In this document: positions 1 through 8,304 of the stretch, piece by piece
Numbering within the stretch: position 1 is the first letter of the stretch
How the letters are laid out: each line of letters begins with the position of its first letter
Assembly (NCBI GenBank): GCA_023415595.1
Contig: JAEZJW010000227.1
Location: 1-41,282 of the forward strand
Origin: Bacillota bacterium
GTDB taxonomy: Bacteria > Bacillota > Clostridia > Lachnospirales > Lachnospiraceae
DNA length: 41,282 nucleotides
Direction of reading: 5' to 3'
The notes under the pieces: model-generated
The model's database searches: none
Told to the model about the DNA's origin: nothing
Seen by the model: only the letters and a program-made list of their open reading frames with translations
Position numbers and translations under genes: made by a program

Positions 1-803
1 AGTCCGATAACACCCTGATCCTTCTCTCCCACTCTCATCAGAAGAATATTGGTCTTACCAACCGGGGACATATTACATGCCTTCCCATCCACCAGAAGCT
101 TATCACAGGGGACGATGGGAACCCCTCTCCAGGTAATAAAAGGAGAACCGAAGATAGTTACTGTTGCCGGCGGAACTCCTCTACGGGTACATTCTCTTCC
201 AAAAGCAGCGATTGCTCTGGGATGAGCCAGGAAGAATGCAGGCTTTTTCCATACCCTGGATAGCAGCTCATCCATATCATCCGGTGTCGGAACACCATAT
301 CTGGGAGCAACTCTCATTCGTGGGGATACAGTATGTAGCAGTCCGAATTCATCATTATTGATGATTTCCCACTCTTGTTTTTCCTTCATCGCTTCTATCG
401 TGAGTCTCATTTCTTCATCCTTCTGATTCAACGGTGAATTGAAAATATCCGTTACATGGGTATTCATTTTTAATATGGTCTGTACCACGCTTAAGGTATG
501 GTCCTTCGGCGTTTCCTCATAATCGGGAAAGGTTTCCGGCAGCTCACGGTGTTTCAGGTTATCCGTTCTTACCCTTGGCAGCTGCTCCGGATTCTCATAT
601 GGGTCCATTTCCGAAGTATAGTTTCTCCTCACATGGTTAAGCCGATATATACCGGCTTCTACGGATACCCAGGGAAGGAAGGAAAGCAACCATCTGGGAG
701 TGATGGCTTCCATCATGGGAACTGTAATTGTCTTATTGGATAGATTCTTGGCTACCTGTGGTTCCATGCAATAGTAACTCATAACATTATCATTTAGATT
801 CAT
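1..803 (-). CDS. Family 2 (SrpI-like, probably 2A) encapsulin shell protein, partial
   Basis: The gene starts at 803 and runs off the left edge, so 267 codons are visible and an estimated 35-50 C-terminal residues are missing. I translated it by hand because no stop codon lies inside the window. The protein matches the SrpI-type HK97-fold shell along its whole length: ITPRWLLSFLPWVSVEAGIY (residues 34-53), LPETFPDYEE (88-97), an MRLTIEAMKEKQEWEIINN-like helix (132-150), PTPDDMDELL (172-181), FFLAHPRAIAAFGREC (190-205), RRGVPPATV (207-215) and TWRGVPIVPCDK (224-235). There is no cyclic-nucleotide-binding insertion, which favours Family 2A over 2B. Described Family 2A shells self-assemble into icosahedral compartments that take in a cysteine desulfurase through its disordered N-terminus. 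The start is supported by GAGGTG four bases upstream. The cargo gene would be expected beyond the left edge. Confidence 0.88.
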   Translation of the reverse strand, partial: MNLNDNVMSYYCMEPQVAKNLSNKTITVPMMEAITPRWLLSFLPWVSVEAGIYRLNHVRRNYTSEMDPYENPEQLPRVRTDNLKHRELPETFPDYEETPKDHTLSVVQTILKMNTHVTDIFNSPLNQKDEEMRLTIEAMKEKQEWEIINNDEFGLLHTVSPRMRVAPRYGVPTPDDMDELLSRVWKKPAFFLAHPRAIAAFGRECTRRGVPPATVTIFGSPFITWRGVPIVPCDKLLVDGKACNMSPVGKTNILLMRVGEKDQGVIG

Positions 804-835
804 TTAACACCTCGTAGTAGGGGCATATTCTGTAT

Positions 836-841
836 ATTATA
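836..841 (-). promoter_or_regulatory. Possible -10 box for the encapsulin gene
   Basis: On the minus strand a perfect TATAAT lies 33 bases upstream of the encapsulin start codon. No convincing -35 hexamer is seen at 16-18 bases from it, so this is only a candidate. The rest of 842-965 shows no gene; short reading frames there have no ribosome binding site. Confidence 0.3.
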
Positions 842-967
842 TTCTGATGCGCAATAATATTTCTCTTCGTAAGATACTTTCTGATAAAATTGATTTTTTT
901 CTGTGCTTTCGTTCCATTTGATACCGATATCAGAATGCCAAGTTTGATCATAGTTATATGTCCGAAC

Positions 968-1012
968 AAAAAAAGAACAGGCAAGTGATCGGTACTTCAT
1001 TCGCCTGTTCTT
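968..1012 (-). terminator. Intrinsic terminator after the short-chain dehydrogenase gene
   Basis: Read on the minus strand, AAGAACAGGC (1012-1003) pairs perfectly with GCCTGTTCTT (982-973) and runs directly into a T tract (974-968). The loop can form a small inner AAGT/ACTT stem. It closes the 5163-1057 transcription unit and isolates the encapsulin gene from it. Confidence 0.85.
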
Positions 1013-1056
1013 AGATTATTATGTAATGATACAAAGTAACATTTTATTGTCTGTTG

Positions 1057-1845
1057 CTATAGCAGTTCTCGCTTACGGAAGGGAGCAGCCATAAATCGCT
1101 TCATGGATTTCAGATTAGTCAGCCAAACCAGATGTGCATTCTGCTTTGTATTCTTAAGTATTTCGGGTACGAAGAACCTGGCTACAGTATCCGGCCGGTC
1201 GCCCAGAGTATTGAATACTCTTAAGAATTTCTTATCCTTCGTAACTGAAGAAATTTCACCGGTTGGTGATTTTGTAATGAAATCTGTCAGCACCATTCCC
1301 GGAGACAGCCTTCCCACCTTAACCTGAGTATTTTTTAGTTCCTTTGCCAATCCTTTCGTAAAGTAGGTCAGGGCAGACTTTGAGGTTCCATACAGGATGG
1401 TCTGCTCTATGATCATACCGTTGGAGCCTAAGCCCTCCATATTCCAAATTTGACCCTGGCCCTGCTGCAGCATATGTTCGGCAGCCACCTTAGACCCATA
1501 GATAACTCCCTTAATATTCGTATCGACGACAGCATCCATGTATTCTTCCGGAGTATTCCAAAGTGATTCCCGTGGGCAGTTCTGTCCGGCATTATTGATC
1601 CAAATATCTACCTGCCCCCATTTTTCCACAGATTTCAACCATAGGCTTTTTATATCTGCCAGCTGCCTGACGTTACAAGTCAAATAAATATACTGCTTCT
1701 CATAGCCCTTCAATTCTTCCCTGGCATGATGGAAGGATTCCGGTTTTGAACCGGAGATTGTCACGTTACACCCTGATCTTAAAAATTCTTTTGCCATCTC
1801 CAGTCCCAAGCCACGGGTGCTTCCCGTAATAACAACATTCTTCAT
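1057..1845 (-). CDS. Short-chain dehydrogenase/reductase (SDR)
   Basis: A classical SDR of 262 residues with a Rossmann fold. The cofactor-binding motif TGSTRGLG (GxxxGxG) is near residue 8, the NNAG motif near residue 84 and the catalytic YGTSK (YxxxK) near residue 148. It should use NAD(H) or NADP(H) to reduce a carbonyl or oxidise an alcohol in the cytoplasm; the substrate cannot be told. I chose the internal ATG at 1845 because AGGGGGA lies five bases upstream and the protein then begins MKNVVITG, the usual SDR N-terminus. The longer frame from 1866 would overlap the DUF4256 stop. It is the last gene of the kdpDE-DUF4256 unit and is followed by a clear terminator. Confidence 0.88.
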   Translation of the reverse strand: MKNVVITGSTRGLGLEMAKEFLRSGCNVTISGSKPESFHHAREELKGYEKQYIYLTCNVRQLADIKSLWLKSVEKWGQVDIWINNAGQNCPRESLWNTPEEYMDAVVDTNIKGVIYGSKVAAEHMLQQGQGQIWNMEGLGSNGMIIEQTILYGTSKSALTYFTKGLAKELKNTQVKVGRLSPGMVLTDFITKSPTGEISSVTKDKKFLRVFNTLGDRPDTVARFFVPEILKNTKQNAHLVWLTNLKSMKRFMAAPFRKRELL

Positions 1846-1862
1846 ACCATTCCCCCTCATGT

Positions 1863-2429
1863 TCACACCCTAAGTGCTCCACGAAAGCCCCTGGCACTAT
1901 AATAGGATTCCGCACCATTATGATACACGAAGACCCGGCCGTAACGGAAATCGCCAAAGATAGCGCCACCGAGTTTTCTGATCTCTACCGGAGTATTGAG
2001 CCAGCTGGAAGTCTTCTGATCAAAGCTCCCGAGCTTCTGTAGCTCACGATATTGTTCTTCCGACAGTAGTTCGATCCCCATTTCGGCTGCCATACCGGCG
2101 GCACTTGTTCTTGGTTTGTTTTCTTTCCTTGACTCCAGGGCTTCATGGTCGTAACAGATACTTCTTCGCTCCTTTGGACTTTCTGCGGAGCAGTCACAAA
2201 AAATAAATTCACCGGTCTTTTCGTCATAACCGATTACATCCGGTTCTCCACCGGTAGCTTCCATTTCATTGAGTGACCATAGCTTATCCGATTTCGTTTC
2301 CAGCCTTTCCTGTACCTTTGACCATTCCAGAGCAATATGACGGTTCTTATTCTTCTCAAATCGGTTTTTCAATACCTCGAGCAGTACTTCCCGTTGTTCC
2401 GGTGATAATTCTCTGTTTATGTATTCCAT
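1863..2429 (-). CDS. DUF4256 family protein
   Basis: 188 residues, the normal size for DUF4256, recognised from the conserved runs RHIALEWSKVQERL, KLWSLNEMEATGGEPDVIGY, FCDCSAESPKERRSICYDHE, KTSSWLNTPVEIRKLGGAIF and VYHNGAESYYSARGFRGALRV (the last is the C-terminal end). The family has no known biochemical function; the many invariant Cys, His, Glu and Asp residues suggest a catalytic or metal-binding site, but that is a guess. There is no signal peptide or membrane segment. A strong AGGAGG lies six bases before the ATG. It begins 24 bases after the kdpE-like stop and ends 17 bases before the SDR start, so all three are probably co-transcribed. Confidence 0.9.
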   Translation of the reverse strand: MEYINRELSPEQREVLLEVLKNRFEKNKNRHIALEWSKVQERLETKSDKLWSLNEMEATGGEPDVIGYDEKTGEFIFCDCSAESPKERRSICYDHEALESRKENKPRTSAAGMAAEMGIELLSEEQYRELQKLGSFDQKTSSWLNTPVEIRKLGGAIFGDFRYGRVFVYHNGAESYYSARGFRGALRV

Positions 2430-2453
2430 ATGAATCCTCCTTTCATCCTTGTA

Positions 2454-3149
2454 CTATTTCTCAGCAAATCGATAGCCAATTCCCATCTGAGTAAGAATAA
2501 ATCGGGGATTAGCTGTATCTCTTTCAATTTTACGGCGAAGACTCGCCATAAAAACTCTCAGACTTTTTGCATCCCCTTCCTCACCATAGCCCCAAACCTG
2601 ATTTATGATATAGTTATGTGTAAGAACCTTACCTCTGTTTGCAATCAGAATCTTAAGGAGCTTATATTCTATGGGTGTTAAATGGACTTCATTGTCATCC
2701 ACAAACACAAGACCCTTCGTGTAATCCACAGTTAAATGATCGCAGATAAAGGCTTCCAGGTTATCCGGATTAGTCGCACTGTTGATCTTTCTTTGCGCAA
2801 CTCTGATTCTGGCAAGAAGCTCACCGGTATAGAAGGGCTTTGTTACATAATCATCCGCTCCGCAATCCAGTGCCTTAATGATTTCACTTTCTTCTTCTCG
2901 GGCAGATACCACAATGATCGGGTTGTTACTCTTCTCCCGTATCTGTCTGATCACCTCAATCCCATCAACGTCCGGCAAGCCGAGATCCAGAAGGATGATA
3001 TCGGGATGATTGGCAAAGAACAATCCAATCGCTTCTTTCCCTGTTACCGCATGATAGGATTTATATCCTTCATCCTTCAATAATATACTGATTAAGGACA
3101 TGATATATTTGTCATCCTCTACGACTAAAATCGAACTATTATCCTCCAC
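2454..3149 (-). CDS. kdpE: KdpE-like OmpR-family response regulator
   Basis: 231 residues. The N-terminal receiver domain (about 1-120) has the acidic pocket VVEDD at 9-13, the phospho-accepting Asp55 in ILLDLGLPD and the conserved Lys in TKPF near residue 105. The C-terminal half is an OmpR/PhoB winged helix ending GIGYRFAEK. Together with the DUF4118-containing kinase encoded just upstream (52 bases away) it forms a KdpDE-type pair, which in other bacteria responds to potassium limitation. No kdpFABC pump genes lie in the window, so the target is unknown; a neighbouring RCK-like protein keeps the potassium theme. The symbol reflects family resemblance, not proven function. Confidence 0.88.
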   Translation of the reverse strand: MEDNSSILVVEDDKYIMSLISILLKDEGYKSYHAVTGKEAIGLFFANHPDIILLDLGLPDVDGIEVIRQIREKSNNPIIVVSAREEESEIIKALDCGADDYVTKPFYTGELLARIRVAQRKINSATNPDNLEAFICDHLTVDYTKGLVFVDDNEVHLTPIEYKLLKILIANRGKVLTHNYIINQVWGYGEEGDAKSLRVFMASLRRKIERDTANPRFILTQMGIGYRFAEK

Positions 3150-3201
3150 GATTATCCTTCCTTTAATGTCTTGTATTTTTCATTGTTCAACAACTTTTAT
3201 A

Positions 3202-4617
3202 TCAATTATTCTTACTATCCGGACGTTCACCATATGGCAGGGTAAAGACAAATAATGCTCCACCAAGCTGAGACTGTTCCAATCGAATGGTTCCACCATG
3301 GGATTCTACGATCGCCTTACAAATCGCCAGACCAAGACCAATCCCCTTCTTTCCGTCAGCACTGGTCTTGCCGCTTGTGACAAAGGCATCAAAGATATGA
3401 TCTGATAGCTGAGGAGCTATTCCTTCTCCTCCATCCGCAACCCCAAATTCCAGGCAGTCTTCCTTTTGGTTTACATAGAGCTCAATCGGACTGTCCTTCG
3501 GAGTGTGTGAAACAGCATTATCCAAAAGATTGATGAGAACCTGAGTAATCATTTTTCCATCCATCGGGACAGTCACTAACTCTTTTGGCTTGATAATAGA
3601 AAATGGTCTGTCGGCAAGGCGTGCCACATGACCGACCGCCTCATTTATCACATCCTCCACTACTTCTGACTGCTTATTCACCTGCAGCTTACCGCTATCG
3701 ATCCGAGTCATGTTTAAAATGTTCTCAACCAGAGTAGTGAGCCATACAGCCTGTTCGTTAATGTCTGCAGCTAAACGTTCTATACTCTTATAATCCAGAT
3801 TCCTGCCACGCTGTACGATATAACTGCTGGCTCCGGAGATCCCGGTCAACGGAGTTCGTAAATCATGACTGATACTTCGAAGGAGGTTACTCTTAAGATG
3901 TTCCCGTTCCATCGCAATACGGATATTCTCCCGCTCATTGTACACAAACTCCCTGTCCAACGCTATGCCCATTTGCGCAGCCACAGTTTTAACCAGCCAT
4001 TCCTGCTTCATATTGAGATTAAAATTCGCAGAATATATCTTGAGTGTTCCTAATAACTTGGCAAGTCCGGTAATCGGCAGCTGAATGCTTTCTTGATTCT
4101 TATCGGCGATAAAATTATCGCTGACATAAACCTGACTGTTCTCGATTAATTCCACAACACTGTCAAGTCCTGTATACTCTTTGATACAGCGTATTCCCTG
4201 ACGGATAATATTCTCATCACCGGTCACATTCAAAAGCCTTTGTGACACTTCATATAACAGCTTGGCTGTCTGCTCATTATTCTGTGAAATCTGAAGCTGC
4301 CGCTGAAATCTGGTTGTCAGGCTGGAGGATATGACCGATGCAATCAGAAAAAACAACATTAATGTAATATCATTCGTGTTTTTGATTGCAAAGGTATGAA
4401 ATGGTTCCGTAAAGAAATAATTGAAGATCATTACACTTAAGCAAGACGCAATAATGCCATAGCGGTAACCGTTCGATGATGCGGTTACCAAAAGCACCCC
4501 TACGATAAATATCATTAGGATGTTTTCTTTATCCACCCCAAATTGCTTCAAAGCCAAGGAGCTGATCGTAGTAATCAGTAAGATCGGAATCAGCCTTAGA
4601 TAATATCTTAAGTTCAT
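3202..4617 (-). CDS. KdpD-like sensor histidine kinase without the N-terminal KdpD/USP domain
   Basis: 471 residues from the chosen start. It opens with a four-helix DUF4118 membrane module (about 1-105, including the FNYFFTEPFHTF signature), then a GAF-like region (about 120-225), a HisKA domain with phospho-accepting His251 in SISHDLRTPLTG, and a HATPase_c domain with N-box NLLDNAVSHTP, G1 box VADGGEGI and G2 box GKKGIGLGLAI. Full-length KdpD has about 400 more N-terminal residues (KdpD plus universal stress domain); these are absent and the sequence before the start does not encode them. The ATG at 4617 has GGAGG five bases upstream, better than the longer frame from 4671. It would autophosphorylate and pass phosphate to the KdpE-like regulator. 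Confidence 0.88.
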   Translation of the reverse strand: MNLRYYLRLIPILLITTISSLALKQFGVDKENILMIFIVGVLLVTASSNGYRYGIIASCLSVMIFNYFFTEPFHTFAIKNTNDITLMLFFLIASVISSSLTTRFQRQLQISQNNEQTAKLLYEVSQRLLNVTGDENIIRQGIRCIKEYTGLDSVVELIENSQVYVSDNFIADKNQESIQLPITGLAKLLGTLKIYSANFNLNMKQEWLVKTVAAQMGIALDREFVYNERENIRIAMEREHLKSNLLRSISHDLRTPLTGISGASSYIVQRGRNLDYKSIERLAADINEQAVWLTTLVENILNMTRIDSGKLQVNKQSEVVEDVINEAVGHVARLADRPFSIIKPKELVTVPMDGKMITQVLINLLDNAVSHTPKDSPIELYVNQKEDCLEFGVADGGEGIAPQLSDHIFDAFVTSGKTSADGKKGIGLGLAICKAIVESHGGTIRLEQSQLGGALFVFTLPYGERPDSKNN

Positions 4618-4710
4618 AAAAACCTCCATGCTCCTGTACACGCAAAATTGGGAGTCAGCATCCATATGCACTCTTATAGAGGTATTTTACCATATTTATT
4701 GCAGCTATGC

Positions 4711-5163
4711 TTAATTATTTTTGATTGCTATCTCATATAATCTCTCTGCCGTAGCATCCTGATAGGACAAGAAGGGTATTTTCTCCCTGGTGAAAATGCT
4801 CTCGTTCCTGCTGTCATTGCAAATACTGATCATATTCTCAATCCCATATAATTTATAACCGATTTTATATAAAACAATATTGTCAGAGTCATTATCCGAT
4901 AAGGCGAATAAGGAAACGAAGTTTTGTTCCCGTTCCATCAGGTATGGTTCAGTTAGATATAGAACTCGGTATTTGTTTTTTTCCAAAAGTAAACCCACCT
5001 GAGCTGCAAGCTCCGACCTTCCCAGTACAATTGCAGCCGGACCAGCTTTATATTCCTCATTTGCTTTACTCACCTTTACCGCGAATTTATCCACCTTAGC
5101 CATGATATAAAACCCGAAACAGATAAACAGGATCGTCATAACAATAAGCAAAAATATCAGCAT
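4711..5163 (-). CDS. Membrane-anchored TrkA-N/RCK-like domain protein
   Basis: 150 residues. Residues 2-22 form one hydrophobic membrane segment; the rest resembles a small Rossmann-type TrkA-N (RCK) domain: a first strand with AAIVLGRSELAAQVGLLLE near 42-60, then ALSDNDSDNIVL and ISICNDSRNESIF, which match the NDxxN and NDxRNExIF patterns of potassium-channel regulators. The glycine-rich nucleotide loop is degenerate (GRSELA rather than GxGxxG), so NAD binding is doubtful. It heads the operon with the KdpD-like and KdpE-like genes, about 93 bases upstream of the kinase. I infer an accessory role in potassium or osmotic sensing. A GAGGGTG/GAAGGA ribosome binding region precedes the ATG. Confidence 0.55.
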   Translation of the reverse strand: MLIFLLIVMTILFICFGFYIMAKVDKFAVKVSKANEEYKAGPAAIVLGRSELAAQVGLLLEKNKYRVLYLTEPYLMEREQNFVSLFALSDNDSDNIVLYKIGYKLYGIENMISICNDSRNESIFTREKIPFLSYQDATAERLYEIAIKNN

Positions 5164-5211
5164 TCCTTCACCCTCTTGCGAAATAATATATACTGATATT
5201 TTAATGCTTTC

Positions 5212-5291
5212 GATATTAAGAATGTATTAATACTCCCACACTTCATATTAGTAAGCTGTTAAAATTCAAAGCGATGATATTAAGATTGTAT
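5212..5291. repeat. Pair of 16-bp direct repeats upstream of the RCK/kdpDE-like operon
   Basis: GATATTAAGAATGTAT (5212-5227) and GATATTAAGATTGTAT (5276-5291) differ at one base and are spaced 64 bp start to start, close to six helical turns. They lie 50 and 113 bp upstream of the first gene of the kdpDE-like operon. This arrangement suits a regulator such as the KdpE-like protein, but binding is only inferred. Confidence 0.45.
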
Positions 5292-5337
5292 AAAAACCTA
5301 ACAGCTCTGTCGGCATTATAACATCCTTTTTTCTCAC

Positions 5338-5555
5338 AAAAGGAGCTGTTTCTTAATGGCTTAGAGATACAAGAGGCTCCATATATGTTCCCCTCACACA
5401 CTGGTTCCTGGACAGATTTTGATTATGTATGCCATCTTCGGACATAAATGTCCGCATCTGTCACTACATAATCCACAATCTGTTCAGCAAACAGTGCATT
5501 ATGGGGAACATAAAGGGCCTCTTGTATTCTTTAAACTTATTGTGAAACAGCCCTT
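5338..5555. repeat. Large imperfect palindrome (218 bp), MITE-like
   Basis: The two 109-base arms are reverse complements of each other with scattered mismatches and are centred on CGGACATAAATGTCCG (5439-5454). Matching blocks along the arms include GCTGTTTC, ATACAAGAGGC, ATGTTCCCC, CACTG and GATTATGTA. The element fills most of the 422-base gap between valS and the RCK-like gene and starts 30 bases after the valS stop. It encodes nothing. The outermost ends (AAGG-GCTGTTTC and GAAACAGC-CC) look like transposon terminal repeats, but I see no clear target-site duplication. It could be a non-autonomous element, and its transcript would fold into a long hairpin able to end or protect valS mRNA. 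Confidence 0.7.
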
Positions 5556-5585
5556 TCCTTTCCCATAACCATATATTCTAGGAGG

Positions 5586-8246
5586 TTATTTGCTTAGCTG
5601 CCCCAGTCGCTCTGATACCTGTCTCATCATATCGTTATATTTCTCAAGCTTTGCTCTCTCTTCCACCAGCTTGCTCTCAGGAGCCTTATTTACGAAGTTC
5701 GGATTGGAAAGCATACCGTTCACGCGCTTCAGCTCGCCCTCCAGACGTTCCTTCTCCTTTGTCAACCGTTCAATTTCCTTATCGATATCAACCAGATCAG
5801 CAAAAGGAATATAGATGACTGCTCCGGGTATTACGGTGGATACGGCATCCTCGCTGATACCGGACTTATCCTCCTGGATCAATACTTCACTGGCATAGCC
5901 CAGTGTTGCGAAGAACACCCTGCTTTCCGAGAAGATGTCTCTGACCTTACTACTGTCAGAAACCACGATTACAGAAGCCTTCCTGCTCGGAGGGACATTC
6001 ATGTTGCTGCGTACATTTCGGATGCCTTTGACTGCTTCCTTTATCAGGTCGATGCTTTCCAGCTCCTTCGCAAACTCCCACTCCGGCTGGTATACGGGCC
6101 ATGCTGAAATCATGATAGAATCTGCTTCCTTATGTCCGCTCATCTCCTGAAGGGTACAGAAAATCTCCTCCGTAACGAAAGGCATATAGGGATGAAGTAG
6201 CTTCAAGGAAGTGATCAATACATGCTTCAGGGTCCATAAAGCTGCCGCCTTCGTCTCATCCGTCTCGCTATACAGTCTGGGTTTTACCATCTCGATATAC
6301 CAATCGCAGAATTCCTCCCAGATGAAATCATATATCTTTTGCAGAGCAATACCAAGCTCGAAGCTCTCCAGATTATCGGTAACTTCCTTTACCAAGGCGT
6401 TAGCCTTCGCCAAGATCCAGCGGTCCGCTCCGGTCAGCAGCTTTACATCAACAGTCTCCGCGATTTCTGCCTTCTCCAGATTCATCATGATGAAGCGGGA
6501 AGCATTCCAAACCTTATTCGCAAAGTTTCTGCTGGCCTCTACTCTCTCCCAATAAAATCTCATGTCATTACCGGGTGCATTACCGGTAATTAAAGAGAAG
6601 CGAAGCGCATCTGCACCATATTTATCAATCACCTCGAGCGGATCAATACCGTTACCGAGGGATTTACTCATCTTCCTGCCCTGGGAATCCCTAACCAGTC
6701 CATGGATCAGTACCTTACTGAACGGCTTCTCACCCATATGGGCGTACCCCGAAAATACCATACGGATGACCCAGAAGAAGATGATGTCGTATCCGGTTAC
6801 GAGAACATCCGTCGGATAGAAATAATCCAGGTCCTCTGTCTTCTCCGGCCAGCCGAGGGTTGAGAACGGCCATAATGCGGAGGAAAACCAGGTGTCCAGG
6901 GTATCCTCATCCTGACGAAGATGGGTGCTGCCGCACTTCGGACATCTGGAGGGCTCTTCTTCCGAAACAATCACCTCACCGCATCCATCACAGTAATAGG
7001 CCGGGATACGGTGCCCCCACCAGAGCTGTCTGGAGATACACCAGTCACGGATGTTATCGGTCCAGTTAAAATAAATCTTATCAAAACGCTCCGGAACAAA
7101 CTGAATTTCACCGGATTTTACTGCCTCTACTGCCGGTTTGATCAGTTCCTCCATCTTCACAAACCACTGTGGCTTGATCAGAGGTTCTACCGTGGTATGG
7201 CAGCGGTCATGGGTGCCTACATTATGGCTATGATCTGCTACCTTCACCAAAAGGCCCTGCTCTCCCAGTTCCTTTACAATCAGCTTACGAGCTTCATAGC
7301 GATCCATGCCGGCATACTTCCCACCGTTTGCATTGATCGTAGCATCATCATTCATAACATTGATCTCCGGAAGGTTATGTCTCTTACCTACCTCGAAATC
7401 ATTCGGGTCATGGGCGGGAGTTATCTTAACAACACCGGTACCGAATTCCATATCCACATATTCATCGGCTACTACAGGAATCTCCTTGTTAACGATGGGC
7501 AGTATGACCTTCTTCCCGATCAGATGCTTATATCTGTCATCCTCCGGATGAACAGCAACTGCGGTATCTCCAAGCATGGTCTCCGGTCTGGTGGTTGCAA
7601 CCTCAACGAAGCCGTCTCCATCAGCAATGGGATATTTGATATGCCAAAAATGTCCTGCCTGTTCCTCATATTCTACTTCCGCATCGGAGATAGAGGTCTT
7701 GCATACCGGGCACCAGTTGATGATTCTGGATCCCTTATAAATATAACCTTCCTCGAAAAGCTTTACGAAAACCTTCGTAACAGCAGCAGAACAGCCCTCA
7801 TCCATCGTAAAACGCTCTCTGTCCCAGTCACAGGAGGAGCCCAGCTTCTTTAGCTGTGAGATGATCCTTCCGCCGTACTCTTCCTTCCATTGCCAGGCTC
7901 TCTCAAGAAAGCCCTCTCTGCCTAAATCAACCTTCTCGATGCCTTCCTTACGAAGCTGTTCAATGATCTTGACCTCGGTAGCAATACTGGCATGATCCGT
8001 GCCCGGCTGCCACAGGGCATTATACCCCTGCATCCTCTTCTGGCGAATTAGGATATCCTGCATCGTATTATCCAGGGCATGCCCCATATGGAGCTGTCCG
8101 GTAATGTTCGGCGGGGGAATCACAATTGTGAAGGGTTTCTTGGTTCTATCTACTTCTGCGTGGAAGTACTTATTCTCCTCCCATTTCTCGTATAACTTCT
8201 CCTCAATATCCTTCGGGTCATAGGTTTTAGCGAGTTCCTTTTCCAT
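5586..8246 (-). CDS. valS: Valyl-tRNA synthetase
   Basis: 886 residues, the usual length. It charges tRNA-Val in the cytoplasm and edits mischarged threonine. Visible: the class I HIGH motif as HMGH at 53-56 after PPPNITGQL, the CP1 editing domain with TTRPETMLGDTAVAVHP (about 218-234), KMSKS at 525-529, two cysteine clusters (CPVC near 179; CDGC and CPKC near 419-438) that may bind zinc, the class Ia anticodon-binding domain, and a C-terminal coiled coil (about 815-880) typical of ValRS. The start at 8246 is preceded by AAGGAGA; the longer frame from 8318 adds a non-homologous leader. Expression is under T-box control (see 8492-8803). Confidence 0.98.
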   Translation of the reverse strand: MEKELAKTYDPKDIEEKLYEKWEENKYFHAEVDRTKKPFTIVIPPPNITGQLHMGHALDNTMQDILIRQKRMQGYNALWQPGTDHASIATEVKIIEQLRKEGIEKVDLGREGFLERAWQWKEEYGGRIISQLKKLGSSCDWDRERFTMDEGCSAAVTKVFVKLFEEGYIYKGSRIINWCPVCKTSISDAEVEYEEQAGHFWHIKYPIADGDGFVEVATTRPETMLGDTAVAVHPEDDRYKHLIGKKVILPIVNKEIPVVADEYVDMEFGTGVVKITPAHDPNDFEVGKRHNLPEINVMNDDATINANGGKYAGMDRYEARKLIVKELGEQGLLVKVADHSHNVGTHDRCHTTVEPLIKPQWFVKMEELIKPAVEAVKSGEIQFVPERFDKIYFNWTDNIRDWCISRQLWWGHRIPAYYCDGCGEVIVSEEEPSRCPKCGSTHLRQDEDTLDTWFSSALWPFSTLGWPEKTEDLDYFYPTDVLVTGYDIIFFWVIRMVFSGYAHMGEKPFSKVLIHGLVRDSQGRKMSKSLGNGIDPLEVIDKYGADALRFSLITGNAPGNDMRFYWERVEASRNFANKVWNASRFIMMNLEKAEIAETVDVKLLTGADRWILAKANALVKEVTDNLESFELGIALQKIYDFIWEEFCDWYIEMVKPRLYSETDETKAAALWTLKHVLITSLKLLHPYMPFVTEEIFCTLQEMSGHKEADSIMISAWPVYQPEWEFAKELESIDLIKEAVKGIRNVRSNMNVPPSRKASVIVVSDSSKVRDIFSESRVFFATLGYASEVLIQEDKSGISEDAVSTVIPGAVIYIPFADLVDIDKEIERLTKEKERLEGELKRVNGMLSNPNFVNKAPESKLVEERAKLEKYNDMMRQVSERLGQLSK

Positions 8247-8304
8247 GTTATCTCTCCTTCTTTTAGCATACGGCGGTTTTGCCGGTGTGGTCCTTAAAAT
8301 AATT

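Noticed and set aside
800..1000. 66-codon minus-strand frame between the encapsulin and the SDR gene
   Set aside because: No ribosome binding site, no protein-like conservation, and it overlaps the intrinsic terminator at 968-1012.
6921..7853. 310-codon plus-strand frame
   Set aside because: Lies entirely antisense to valS, whose product is certain; low-complexity composition typical of a shadow frame.
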